Counted from the first letter of the stretch, positions 1 through 6,341 are shown. The stretch: 11,462 nt of DNA from an uncultured Cocleimonas sp. (GCA_937974135.1 CALJIH010000239.1:1-11462); one strand, 5' to 3'. The notes: generated by a model not told the origin, from the sequence alone. Numbers and translations are program-made.

Positions 1-2
1 GG

Positions 3-173
3 TGTGTTGAAACGGTTGTCGGCCCACCAGTAACAACCAGTCATGTTGAATGTACCGCAGAAGAACGCGCAGCGGCGGGAATTCCTGAAGGCTTGGTGCG
101 TTACTCAACAGGTATTGAAGATATTGAAGACTTGCTGGCTGATCTTGAACAAGCTTTGGCTTACCTTAAATAG
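3..173 (+). CDS. Cys/Met-metabolism PLP-dependent enzyme, C-terminal fragment
   Basis: The reading frame is open from the window edge to a TAG stop and encodes the last 56 residues of a protein whose start lies outside the window. The tail contains GPPVTTSHVECTAEERAAAG, then IPEGLVRYSTGIEDIEDLL and a final helix ADLEQALAYL. This is the standard C-terminus of the cystathionine gamma-synthase / methionine gamma-lyase / O-acylhomoserine sulfhydrylase fold: S/T-H, an E-E-R turn, a GI-E-GL-R-S-GIED segment and a D-L-x-QAL helix. These cytosolic PLP enzymes handle sulfur amino acids. The PLP lysine and substrate-specificity residues are missing from this fragment, so the exact reaction cannot be assigned. 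A repeat hairpin lies 46 nt after the stop and may end or buffer the transcript. Confidence 0.85.
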   Translation, partial: CVETVVGPPVTTSHVECTAEERAAAGIPEGLVRYSTGIEDIEDLLADLEQALAYLK

Positions 174-184
174 ATAAAAGAAAA

Positions 185-220
185 TTCTGTTGAGCTCTCG
201 TACTGGGTTTGGTCGAAGTA
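185..220 (+). repeat. REP-like 36-bp repeat, copy A
   Basis: This stretch begins TTCTGTTGAG and ends TTGGTCGAAGTA. It matches 1562-1597 at 32 of 36 positions. Both copies stand directly before, or one module away from, an ACACCCCCC hairpin. The reverse complement ends resemble the common REP-type motif TTCGACAAGCTC. It is non-coding, between the stop at 173 and the gene at 390. Confidence 0.75.
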
Positions 221-274
221 CACCCCCCTACTTTTAAGCACTTTCTAGAAGAGTTCACAAAAGTAGGGGGGTGT
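220..274. repeat. Inverted pair of ACACCCCCC repeats (perfect 16-bp hairpin)
   Basis: The left arm 220-235 (ACACCCCCCTACTTTT) and right arm 259-274 (AAAAGTAGGGGGGTGT) are perfect reverse complements around a 23-nt loop. The same core recurs at 1629-1694, 4466-4483, 5710-5727, 6342-6358 and 11039-11054. The pair layout resembles BIME-type REP pairs. As RNA it would be a strong stem, so it could also act as a terminator or 3'-end protector for the upstream PLP-enzyme gene. The following T-tract (CCTTTATTG) is weak for an intrinsic terminator. Confidence 0.85.
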
Positions 275-280
275 CCTTTA

Positions 281-310
281 TTGTGTTTTAGTAACAAACA
301 AGTTTATTAT
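281..310 (+). promoter_or_regulatory. Possible sigma70-type promoter for the secreted-protein gene
   Basis: TTGTGT (281-286) and TATTAT (305-310) are separated by 18 nt and lie about 80 nt before the start codon at 390. The -10 box is good and the -35 box is poor. The region is A/T-rich, so a chance match is quite possible. Confidence 0.25.
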
Positions 311-389
311 GCTAAATACATCTGAATATTTAGAAAAAACGTAGAGTAGTCTAGCTACTTAAATTAAAAAATTAAACAGTATATAAAAA

Positions 390-1049
390 ATGAAAACAAT
401 CCTCTTATGTCTAATCCTATTGTTTTCTACAATATCTCCAACAAATGCCTCTGAGACGGTTTCGTTCTCTAAAGATAAATGGACGAAGCTTAAATATCCA
501 AACATTAAACAAAATCTGGTCGAATTTAATCAGCAATCGATGACGATAAATGTTGATCAATCATCAAGTCCTTTGATTTATCCTTTTGACAAACCTGGAC
601 AATTTAAAGAAATAAAAATTGATGCTGACATAATAGGCACTTTAAATCTTGATAATAATAAGCTGCAAGGCGTTAAAGGAAATAATGATTTTACGTTACG
701 AATTGGCTTAGTGTATCAGGGAGATAAAAAACTGGGCTTTATGAAAAGAACTGTCGCGCCAGCTTGGGTTAAAAAGTTATTTAGCTTAATACCTAAGAAT
801 ACCGGTGTTAGTCATGTAAGATTTTTTAATGTATTTCAAGATAAACGCTTAGAAAGTGACAAGCCTTATAAGAAGAAACCTAAATTCTTTTTTCATAGTT
901 ATGATATTGAACAAGTTAACAATGGAAAGATAAAAGCGAAAATTAAAGTACCTTCAGATAAAAAAATATTGGGACTTTGGATTAATAGTGACGGTGACGA
1001 TACCAAGTCGAAATTTAAGGTAAAAATAAACAAGCTCAATCTTAGCTAG
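390..1049 (+). CDS. Secreted/periplasmic protein of unknown function
   Basis: The 219-residue product starts with a clear signal peptide: MKT, a hydrophobic core ILLCLILLFSTI, and a likely cleavage after PTNA (residue 20). It should therefore be exported. The mature part alternates short hydrophobic and charged stretches, as in a beta-sandwich. It has a conserved-looking core around residues 95-150 (DFTLRIGLVYQGDKKLGF, then an AW-hydrophobic-LF segment) and ends with a GLWINSDGDDTKSKFKVKI strand pair. The acidic DGDD could bind a cation, but this is inference. I do not recognise a named family with confidence; a DUF3047-like fold is one possibility. The gene is rich in A and in Lys/Asn codons compared with its neighbours, and no good Shine-Dalgarno precedes the ATG (only AT-rich TATATAAAAA). 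The DUF3291 gene begins 44 nt downstream on the same strand, so they may be co-transcribed. Confidence 0.75.
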   Translation: MKTILLCLILLFSTISPTNASETVSFSKDKWTKLKYPNIKQNLVEFNQQSMTINVDQSSSPLIYPFDKPGQFKEIKIDADIIGTLNLDNNKLQGVKGNNDFTLRIGLVYQGDKKLGFMKRTVAPAWVKKLFSLIPKNTGVSHVRFFNVFQDKRLESDKPYKKKPKFFFHSYDIEQVNNGKIKAKIKVPSDKKILGLWINSDGDDTKSKFKVKINKLNLS

Positions 1050-1093
1050 ATACGAATAAACTAAGAATCAATCTCCAAATAAAAGGATATAAA

Positions 1094-1534
1094 GTGGAAA
1101 TTGCTGAATACGATATTGCTCGTTGTGTCGAGCCACTTGATAGCTTGGTAATGAAAGATTTTGTAGATAACTTAGATACCGTTTTTGCTCTGGCTGAATC
1201 TAGTGATGGATTTGTTTGGCGTCCTAAGTCTGATGAGGATGATGCAGAAAGTTACTTAATCGATGGAGATCCATTAATGGTTGAAAATCTCTCCGTTTGG
1301 GCTTCGGTTACTGCATTACATAATTTTTTATATCGCAGCAATCACGTCAATATCATGAAAAGAGGGAAGGATTGGTTTAGTCCATTGTCGGTTACCAAAG
1401 TTGCATTATGGTATATCGAAGATGCTTATCAACCAACTCTTGAAGAAGGTCGCGAACGTTTGAAACATCTTCAAACCCATGGTGATTCGGAATTTGCTTT
1501 CGGATTACACAGTCGTGATTATTTTGCTGATTAA
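1094..1534 (+). CDS. DUF3291 domain protein
   Basis: A 146-residue cytosolic protein that spans a complete DUF3291 domain, a small family with a ferredoxin-like fold similar to antibiotic-biosynthesis monooxygenases and of unproven function. Family marks visible here are an N-terminal (I/L)AxxxIAR start, SSDGFVWR (36-43), NLSVWASVTALHNFLYRS (65-82), the W-F pair at 94-95, LWYI (105-108) and PTLEEGRERLKHL (114-126). The start codon is GTG at 1094. It is supported by AAGGAT about 7 nt upstream and by the domain beginning right at residue 1. It follows the secreted-protein gene by 44 nt and converges on dddP, with a repeat hairpin between the two stops. Nothing in the sequence identifies a substrate. 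Confidence 0.88.
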   Translation: MEIAEYDIARCVEPLDSLVMKDFVDNLDTVFALAESSDGFVWRPKSDEDDAESYLIDGDPLMVENLSVWASVTALHNFLYRSNHVNIMKRGKDWFSPLSVTKVALWYIEDAYQPTLEEGRERLKHLQTHGDSEFAFGLHSRDYFAD

Positions 1535-1561
1535 AACTCAATATAATAGTTAAAAAGACAG

Positions 1562-1629
1562 TTCTGTTGAGATCTCGTACCGAGCTTGGTCGAAGTATGT
1601 CAATTATTTATGCTGAGCCTGTCGAAGTA
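1562..1629 (+). repeat. REP-like repeat copy B with an extra 32-bp module
   Basis: Positions 1562-1597 match copy A (185-220) at 32 of 36 positions. Within it, CTCGTACCGAG is a small hairpin that is degenerate in copy A. After the octamer TCGAAGTA (1590-1597) comes a 32-bp module (1598-1629) that ends in the same octamer (1622-1629). That module contains GCTGAGCCTGTCGAAGTA, whose reverse complement holds the widespread repeat motif TTCGACAGGCTCAG. In copy A the octamer runs straight into the C-tract. Confidence 0.75.
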
Positions 1630-1694
1630 CACCCCCCTACTTTTTGCTCTTTTGTAGCTAAATAGCTGAAAAAGCCATAAAAGTGGGGGGGTGT
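1629..1694. repeat. Inverted pair of ACACCCCCC repeats between convergent genes
   Basis: Left arm 1629-1644 (ACACCCCCCTACTTTT) and right arm 1679-1694 (AAAAGTGGGGGGGTGT) pair over 16 bp with a single T-G wobble and a 34-nt loop. The pair lies between the stops of the DUF3291 gene (1534) and dddP (1715), which converge. A bidirectional terminator or transcript-end role is plausible from position, but the stem lacks a strong U-tract on either strand. Confidence 0.83.
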
Positions 1695-1714
1695 CATTTT
1701 AGATATGAATTAAC

Positions 1715-3043
1715 TTAAATTTCGCCCATTAAACGTTTATCAAACGGATACTTCGTTAAATTTTCATAACCATCATCGGTAATTAATACTTGATCTTCGA
1801 GTTTGATTGAAAAGTCCCCATCCTCTGGGCTGACCAACGCTTCAACGCACAACACCATACCTGCCTCTAACTCATAATCGTAGGAGCCTTCAACGTATTG
1901 GTCGGGGTATGCTATCAATGGCCACTCATCACAAAGCCCTACGCCGTGCATTAGACAGCCATATTTTCCTTTTTGGTATTGGTCATCGAGTTTATGAGTG
2001 TTCATGGTTAAGTCGCGCATGCTCACACCCGGTTTCAGCATTTCCATATTCTGTTGAATATGCTCTACGCCGTGTTGCATGGCGTAAATCATATCGGGGC
2101 GTGGGGCTTCATCGCCTAACCAAAAGGTTCGTGAGATATCAATACAAATGCCATAACTACCGACGAGGTCAGTATCTAAAGCAATAATTTCGTTATTCTG
2201 TAAGAGTCGTGGGCCACATTCTTGAAACCACGGATTAGTGCGCGGGCCTGAGGCTAATAGTCGTGTTTCGATCCATTCGCCACCACGTTTGATATTCTCT
2301 GCGTGAAGCACAGACCATAATTCATTTTCTGAAATCCCGGGTTGGATCGCGTCTTCCATGGCTTTTACTGACGTTTCACAAGCATGCGAAGCACAACGCA
2401 TCGCTAAAATTTCATCAGGGCCTTTGACTGATCGTGATTTTTCCGTGACTTCTTCGCCTTGCATGATTTCAAAGCCTTGCGCTTCTAATGCGCGCAAACC
2501 ATCTAGCATGATTTTATCGACCGCGAGACGTTTATTATTGCCGCCGTGCTCTTCGATTAAAACGCGAACTTCATTTGAGAACTTATCCGCAGCCACATCA
2601 ATTTTATCACCACGATCAAAATAGAAAAGATCAGCACCTGAACGTTGTTCTTTAACTAGCGGATTGAATTCAGATAAAAATGGCGAGTTTTTGTAATCCC
2701 AAATCACCATATAGCCATCTGCACAAAGTAAAACTGCACGGAACGGATTGTGCGTATTCCACAATTGCATATTGGTGCTGTCTGTGGCGTAACGGATATT
2801 CAGCGGATCAAACATCAATAATCCACCGTAATCACGATCCACTATGTGGCGTGTTAAGCGCTCCCAGCGAAACTTGCGCATCGCTTGTAAATCGGGGAGT
2901 TCTAAGCCTGCTGCTTCCCATTCGCGAAAGGCTAATTGGGTTGGACCAATTTCCACACGATCGGCATCATTTGGGGTATTGTCTCCAAGGTTTTGGCCAC
3001 GACTAGGGTCGATTTTACGCGTTTCGTTATAGCTGACAGCCAT
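1715..3043 (-). CDS. dddP: DMSP lyase DddP (M24 peptidase-like)
   Basis: The 442-residue product cleaves dimethylsulfoniopropionate to dimethyl sulfide and acrylate in the cytoplasm. It is similar to characterised roseobacter DddP over its whole length. Diagnostic segments are RKIDPSRGQ (9-17), IGPTQLAF (32-39), LNIRYATDSTNMQLWNTHNP (81-100), EWIETRLLASGPRTNPWFQE (256-275) and YGCLMHGVGLCDEWPL (361-376). The two-metal site typical of DddP is complete: D290, D292, D302, H366, E401 and E416. These correspond with a constant offset of five to D295, D297, D307, H371, E406 and E421 as I recall them for the Ruegeria lacuscaerulensis enzyme. Y361 and D372 match residues reported as catalytic (Y366, D377). 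There is no signal peptide. Upstream is only a weak Shine-Dalgarno (TAGG, about 8 nt from ATG). The dioxygenase gene ends 95 nt upstream on the same strand, so co-transcription is possible. Creatinase/prolidase relatives lack these DddP-specific segments, so the call is firm. Confidence 0.96.
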   Translation of the reverse strand: MAVSYNETRKIDPSRGQNLGDNTPNDADRVEIGPTQLAFREWEAAGLELPDLQAMRKFRWERLTRHIVDRDYGGLLMFDPLNIRYATDSTNMQLWNTHNPFRAVLLCADGYMVIWDYKNSPFLSEFNPLVKEQRSGADLFYFDRGDKIDVAADKFSNEVRVLIEEHGGNNKRLAVDKIMLDGLRALEAQGFEIMQGEEVTEKSRSVKGPDEILAMRCASHACETSVKAMEDAIQPGISENELWSVLHAENIKRGGEWIETRLLASGPRTNPWFQECGPRLLQNNEIIALDTDLVGSYGICIDISRTFWLGDEAPRPDMIYAMQHGVEHIQQNMEMLKPGVSMRDLTMNTHKLDDQYQKGKYGCLMHGVGLCDEWPLIAYPDQYVEGSYDYELEAGMVLCVEALVSPEDGDFSIKLEDQVLITDDGYENLTKYPFDKRLMGEI

Positions 3044-3138
3044 ATTTGTGCCTACGAATCTATGATGGTTTAAATTAGTCTTTTATCTGCCCTTACTCTT
3101 TGTAAAAAAGGACATTTATGTGCCACAAAACGCCTATA

Positions 3139-4275
3139 TTAAGCATTCGATGTTGATTTAGCTAATACCCTTAAACGGCTCTCAAATTCAGAGCGATCTA
3201 CATAACAACCACGTAAATGACGACGCCCTGTATTTGGTTTAAATTCATCGCGGCCGTGCATCACACGACGATTATCAAATACCGCCATATCACCTGCATT
3301 GAGTTTGAGTTTTATTTTGTAGTCTGGGCCTTTAAAGCGACGCATGAGGTCTCGATAAGCCAAATAGAAGTCATACATGATGTCTTCGGACATATCGAAT
3401 ACATCGGCGAGATGATCGTTGTATTTCAATTCGATGATATTGCCGAAACTGTCTAAATTGATAATAGTATGATGATGGCGAATATCACAGCTGTCATCGT
3501 GAAAACGAAATGGTATGGCGGTTTCAGCAAGTAGCTGAAATTTTTCGGGTGCATCCTTGCGCATATCTTCCATAACACGAAGACTATCGACGTAGATTGA
3601 TTCTCCACCCTCGCTATCATTAGCGAGACAATGTAAGAATTGGTACCCAGGCGGTAACTCTTGGTTACAAAGATCGGTGTGCAATGGCAATGCCATGGCG
3701 GTGTACGCTAAATTTATTGGTTTGGGTTTTGATTGCACATCAAAAGTAGTACCGAAGTTTGTTTTACGTAAAAAGCTAATACGGCTAGCGGTGTCGGATA
3801 CGGCTTCTTCAGTATCTGGCATATTCTCTACAATTGTCAGGCCGAATTTATCAAGCGCTTGCATCCAATCAAGTAAAGCTGAATCATCGCTTATCACTTT
3901 GTTGTAATCAACGCGTGGCACCTTGTCGGCAAAGTCTTTTGACCAACTCACGTAACTGGTGCTTTGGTCTTTTTGTAAATCACCGGAATAGGCGTGCTCA
4001 TAAAGCCATGCTAAAGAAAAAGTACTACGATGTTCGCCTTCCGACCAATCTATATTTAGATTTTCATTATCGAAATCAACATTTTTGGGATGGATGTTTT
4101 CACTGACGCTGAGTAAATCGAAAAAGCTTTCTTTAGTATCAGGATGGAAATTAGTCGGACAATTATCGCGTAGCCAAAGGTAATGAAAACTAGAGGTTTT
4201 ACCATTTGCCCAAAACGTTTTTAAAGCCTTTTTTTTCGAGTCTAATAACTCAACTTTTTCTAATTTATATGACAT
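3139..4275 (-). CDS. Gamma-butyrobetaine hydroxylase-like Fe(II)/2-oxoglutarate dioxygenase
   Basis: A 378-residue cytosolic protein with the two-part layout of gamma-butyrobetaine dioxygenase (BBOX). It has an N-terminal DUF971-like domain (about 5-95, with LWLRDNCP at 33-40) and a C-terminal TauD-type double-stranded beta-helix (about 120-370). The iron triad is H199-T-D201 and H340 (VMHGRDEF), and the 2-oxoglutarate arginine is R352 (RRHLRGCY). By eye-alignment with human BBOX, the trimethylammonium cage Y177/W181/Y194/Y366 corresponds to F174/F178/Y191/Y358, so all four positions stay aromatic. The N-terminal zinc site is altered: human C38/C40/C43/H82 corresponds to C39/T41/H44/H82. Known relatives hydroxylate gamma-butyrobetaine or trimethyllysine (carnitine route). 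The substrate here is unproven, and dddP directly downstream suggests an onium compound. The ATG has GGAG 7 nt upstream. Confidence 0.88.
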   Translation of the reverse strand: MSYKLEKVELLDSKKKALKTFWANGKTSSFHYLWLRDNCPTNFHPDTKESFFDLLSVSENIHPKNVDFDNENLNIDWSEGEHRSTFSLAWLYEHAYSGDLQKDQSTSYVSWSKDFADKVPRVDYNKVISDDSALLDWMQALDKFGLTIVENMPDTEEAVSDTASRISFLRKTNFGTTFDVQSKPKPINLAYTAMALPLHTDLCNQELPPGYQFLHCLANDSEGGESIYVDSLRVMEDMRKDAPEKFQLLAETAIPFRFHDDSCDIRHHHTIINLDSFGNIIELKYNDHLADVFDMSEDIMYDFYLAYRDLMRRFKGPDYKIKLKLNAGDMAVFDNRRVMHGRDEFKPNTGRRHLRGCYVDRSEFESRLRVLAKSTSNA

Positions 4276-4362
4276 GTGAAAACTCCATCATTTACAACTC
4301 TGAATGTAGTCATAAACTAGATTAAAAACCAATATTATTACTAATACATTCTTAAAAGCGAC

Positions 4363-4378
4363 AAAAAAGTGGGATGTC
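4363..4378 (-). repeat. Degenerate, shortened copy of the ACACCCCCC repeat
   Basis: AAAAAAGTGGGATGTC keeps the A-tract, GTGG and TGTC of the repeat but has a shortened, interrupted G-run. It has the same orientation as the full copy about 100 bp away at 4466-4483. It may be a decayed copy; the match is short and chance is possible. Confidence 0.4.
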
Positions 4379-4405
4379 TCTTTAGACGGCCTAGGCGGCA
4401 AAGAG
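4378..4405. other. Small imperfect palindrome in the GNAT-dioxygenase gap
   Basis: CTCTTT (4378-4383) pairs with AAAGAG (4400-4405), and the centre holds the perfect 8-bp palindrome GCCTAGGC (4389-4396), with mismatches between. It lies in the 238-nt gap upstream of the dioxygenase gene, in the region where a promoter or operator for dioxygenase-dddP would be expected. No known operator is recognised. Confidence 0.3.
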
Positions 4406-4465
4406 GGTGAGAGTAATTTCTGTAAAGAAATGCTGGAGAAGGTTGAAACATGCACAGAAACCATT

Positions 4466-4483
4466 AAAAAGTAGGGGGGTGTC
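4466..4483 (-). repeat. Single ACACCCCCC repeat after the GNAT gene
   Basis: AAAAAGTAGGGGGGTGTC on the plus strand. The C-rich strand is the transcribed-RNA sense of the surrounding minus-strand genes. It starts about 30 nt after the GNAT stop (4514) and 190 nt before the dioxygenase start. No inverted partner lies within 40 bp; the only other trace is the degenerate direct copy at 4363-4378. Confidence 0.85.
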
Positions 4484-4513
4484 ATTTAGTAATCGTTTTT
4501 AAGATAAGTGAGC

Positions 4514-4963
4514 TTACTCAATAGGCATTTGATAGGTCACCCAAGCAGTTTTTTCAGATAATTTATCGTATACGCCTCTGGCTCGATAATTGTTATCTGC
4601 AGTTATCCAGCGAATAAATGGCCAACCTTGTTGATTACCAAGATTATTTAATTCTGCATACAGTGCTTCAACCACGTCATTGCCACGTGCCTCTGGGATA
4701 ACGAATAAATCATCCAAGAAACCTACTTCAGCTCCTCGTAATGGCGATGCCATAGCGCGACAATGCATTAAACCTAGCGCATTGTTATTTTCATCTTTAG
4801 CAAGTAACCCAAAAAAATCTTTATTTTCGTTGTGAATCCATGACCACACGGTATCTAAGGTGCTTTGCTCCATTGGCATGTTGTAGAATTCGGCATAACC
4901 GCGATATAGGTTTTCCCAATCGGTTTTGTCTGATTCAGTAAGATGGGTGACTGTAATATTCAT
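4514..4963 (-). CDS. GNAT family N-acetyltransferase (GCN5-like)
   Basis: A 149-residue single-domain cytosolic protein. Its GNAT core is seen in the strand GLLAKDENNNALGLMHCR (52-69) and in LDDLFVIPEARGNDVVEALY (83-102), which is the acetyl-CoA pyrophosphate-binding motif A. It continues with WITADNNYRARGVYDKLSEK (119-138), motif B with its conserved N-x-x-A-x-x-x-Y-x-K-L helix. Motif A reads RGNDVV instead of the more usual RGxGxG/A, so the glycines normally found after the first RG are Asn-Asp-Val, which is somewhat atypical. The acceptor substrate cannot be read from the sequence; small amines are common for this subgroup. The gene begins 16 nt after the other GNAT gene ends, with AAGGAT as a good Shine-Dalgarno, so the two are almost surely one operon. 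Confidence 0.9.
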   Translation of the reverse strand: MNITVTHLTESDKTDWENLYRGYAEFYNMPMEQSTLDTVWSWIHNENKDFFGLLAKDENNNALGLMHCRAMASPLRGAEVGFLDDLFVIPEARGNDVVEALYAELNNLGNQQGWPFIRWITADNNYRARGVYDKLSEKTAWVTYQMPIE

Positions 4964-4979
4964 TTTAGAATCCTTATTT

Positions 4980-5687
4980 TTAACTTCTAAAGCGTTGTAA
5001 TGGCTTTAATTGTTTGCCTGACTCATCAAAATTCTCAGGCGATAACCATGCTTCAAACATTGCTTTGAGTGCAGGCCATTCACTATCAATAATGGAGTAC
5101 CAAGCCGTATCACGGCTTCGTCCTTTATACATGGTAAGTTGTCTAAATATTCCTTCGGGCACAAAACCTAAGCGTTTAGCTGCTTTATTTGAGGGACCGT
5201 TGAGAGAATCGCACTTCCATTCATAGCGGCGATAGCCTAATTCATCAAATACGCGTTTCATTAGCAGATAAAGTGCTTCGGTAGAAATTGGCGTGCGTTG
5301 CATGAGCGGTGAAAAGTGAATATGACCAACTTCTATAACGCCCACTGCTGGTTCAATTCGCATTAAACTAGCGACACCTACCGCTTTTTCGCTTTTTAAA
5401 TCAATTACCGTATGAAAATGTGGATCAGATCCGCAACAGGTTTTACTCATCCAAAGCTTAAAATCTTCAAAACTATCAAATGGACCGTAGGGCATATAAG
5501 TCCAATTACTGTGATCTTGGTCATTGCCGTATGCTTGGTATAAATCATCCGCATGCTTTTCTAGATCAAGTGTTTCAACTCGACAGTATTGTCCTGTGAT
5601 TGATGTTTTGGGTGGACGATCACAGGCTTGCCAATCTGATAAAGGCGGTCCAATAGGTTGACCTAATTCATTTTTGAATTCTGACAT
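4980..5687 (-). CDS. GNAT family N-acetyltransferase (RimJ/RimL, Acetyltransf_3 type)
   Basis: A 235-residue cytosolic acetyltransferase of the larger RimJ/RimL-like type. Marks include the N-terminal substrate-recognition segment with NWTYMPYGPF (61-70), the strand AVGVASLMRIEPAVGVIEVG (102-121), and the acetyl-CoA-binding region HFSPLMQRTPISTEALYLLM (124-143). After this come YRRYEWKCDSLNGPSNKAAK (152-171) and RLGFVPEGIFRQ (172-183), a typical motif B with N167 followed by A and the LGF turn. Motif A reads MQRTPISTEA instead of Q/RxxGxG/A, a variant common in this subgroup. Family members acetylate protein N-termini, amino acids or small amines; the acceptor here is unknown. It sits between the PaiB-like gene (52-nt gap with a repeat) and the second GNAT (16-nt gap). 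The Shine-Dalgarno is weak (AGAG). Confidence 0.92.
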   Translation of the reverse strand: MSEFKNELGQPIGPPLSDWQACDRPPKTSITGQYCRVETLDLEKHADDLYQAYGNDQDHSNWTYMPYGPFDSFEDFKLWMSKTCCGSDPHFHTVIDLKSEKAVGVASLMRIEPAVGVIEVGHIHFSPLMQRTPISTEALYLLMKRVFDELGYRRYEWKCDSLNGPSNKAAKRLGFVPEGIFRQLTMYKGRSRDTAWYSIIDSEWPALKAMFEAWLSPENFDESGKQLKPLQRFRS

Positions 5688-5709
5688 GTTTATATTTCTC
5701 TAAACGACC

Positions 5710-5727
5710 AAAAAGTGGGGGGGTGTC
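5710..5727 (-). repeat. Single ACACCCCCC repeat in the leader of the RimJ/RimL-like GNAT
   Basis: AAAAAGTGGGGGGGTGTC on the plus strand. The RNA sense carries GACACCCCCCCAC. It starts 12 nt after the paiB-like stop and ends 22 nt before the ATG at 5687. The same spacing (23 nt) is seen at 6342-6358. No inverted partner is nearby. Confidence 0.85.
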
Positions 5728-5739
5728 TTTTTTTACTAT

Positions 5740-6318
5740 TTAAACACGTTTCATAGCATTTGCTAACGCTGTTGAACCCAGATTCTCAAGTTCTTCAATC
5801 ACTTTTTGTCGATCACTATCAGATTTATTTTGACTAAGTTTATAAGCTGCTTGAATATCTGTAATAGTCACTTCAAAACCAATAATAGCACCCAACATCG
5901 CTGCTCTATAATCAGGGACCCAAGGTTTTTCAAACTGGGATTCATATTTTGCTGTTAAAGATTCAACCACTTCTTTTAAAGCATTCGGGTCATTGAATAC
6001 TTTACATTCTCCATAGATATGCACAGCTTGATAATTCCAAGTAGGCACACCAGCACCTTCATACCAAGAAGGCGAAATATAATCATGCGCACCTTGTAAT
6101 GTTATTAATACTTGTTGGTTATGGATATCGTCAGCTTGAGGGTTTACTTTAGTAAGATGCCCTATTAGCGTGGTTTTATCTTCAGACACTAGAAAGGGAA
6201 TGTGCGAGGAAAGCAAACGGTTATCTTTACTTGAAATTAATTGACCAAACGCATTTGCCTGAATAAATGCAAATATTTCTTTTTCGTCTTTAATTTCGAA
6301 TGATTTAGGTATGAACAT
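5740..6318 (-). CDS. PaiB-like FMN-binding negative transcriptional regulator
   Basis: A 192-residue protein with the flavin-reductase-like split-barrel of the PaiB family, covering its full usual length of about 200. Signature segments are the N-terminal FIPKSF (2-7), SSHIPFLV (37-44), GHLTKVNPQ (53-61), YISPSWY (80-86), VPTWNYQAVHIYG (91-103), KPWVPDY (131-137), IIGFEVTI (145-152) and KLSQNKSDSDR (160-170). In Bacillus subtilis, PaiB is encoded with the polyamine acetyltransferase PaiA and represses sporulation and protease genes. Homologues elsewhere bind FMN or heme, and the true role is often unproven. Here the gene heads a minus-strand run with two GNAT genes next, so a PaiA/PaiB-like functional pairing is reasonable. 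The start is supported by AAGGTGAG 7 nt before the ATG. It is divergent from the RND adaptor gene, with 177 nt between starts. Confidence 0.92.
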   Translation of the reverse strand: MFIPKSFEIKDEKEIFAFIQANAFGQLISSKDNRLLSSHIPFLVSEDKTTLIGHLTKVNPQADDIHNQQVLITLQGAHDYISPSWYEGAGVPTWNYQAVHIYGECKVFNDPNALKEVVESLTAKYESQFEKPWVPDYRAAMLGAIIGFEVTITDIQAAYKLSQNKSDSDRQKVIEELENLGSTALANAMKRV

Positions 6319-6341
6319 ACAAACTCACCTTAAAACTGCCC

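Noticed and set aside
220..1694. Classical intrinsic terminators at the two hairpins
   Set aside because: The stems are strong but lack a clear run of U after either arm; they are therefore called repeats, with a terminator role only as a possibility.
2358..3032. Plus-strand open frames opposite dddP
   Set aside because: They lie antisense to a strongly conserved enzyme and encode no recognisable motifs.
4114..4190. Dioxygenase as an inactive homologue
   Set aside because: Although the zinc site is changed, the iron triad (H199, D201, H340) and R352 are intact, so the catalytic domain should be active.
4288..4485. 65-codon minus-strand open frame in the gap between the GNAT and dioxygenase genes
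   Set aside because: It runs through the repeat copy at 4466-4483 and the palindrome, has no ribosome-binding site and no recognisable protein features.
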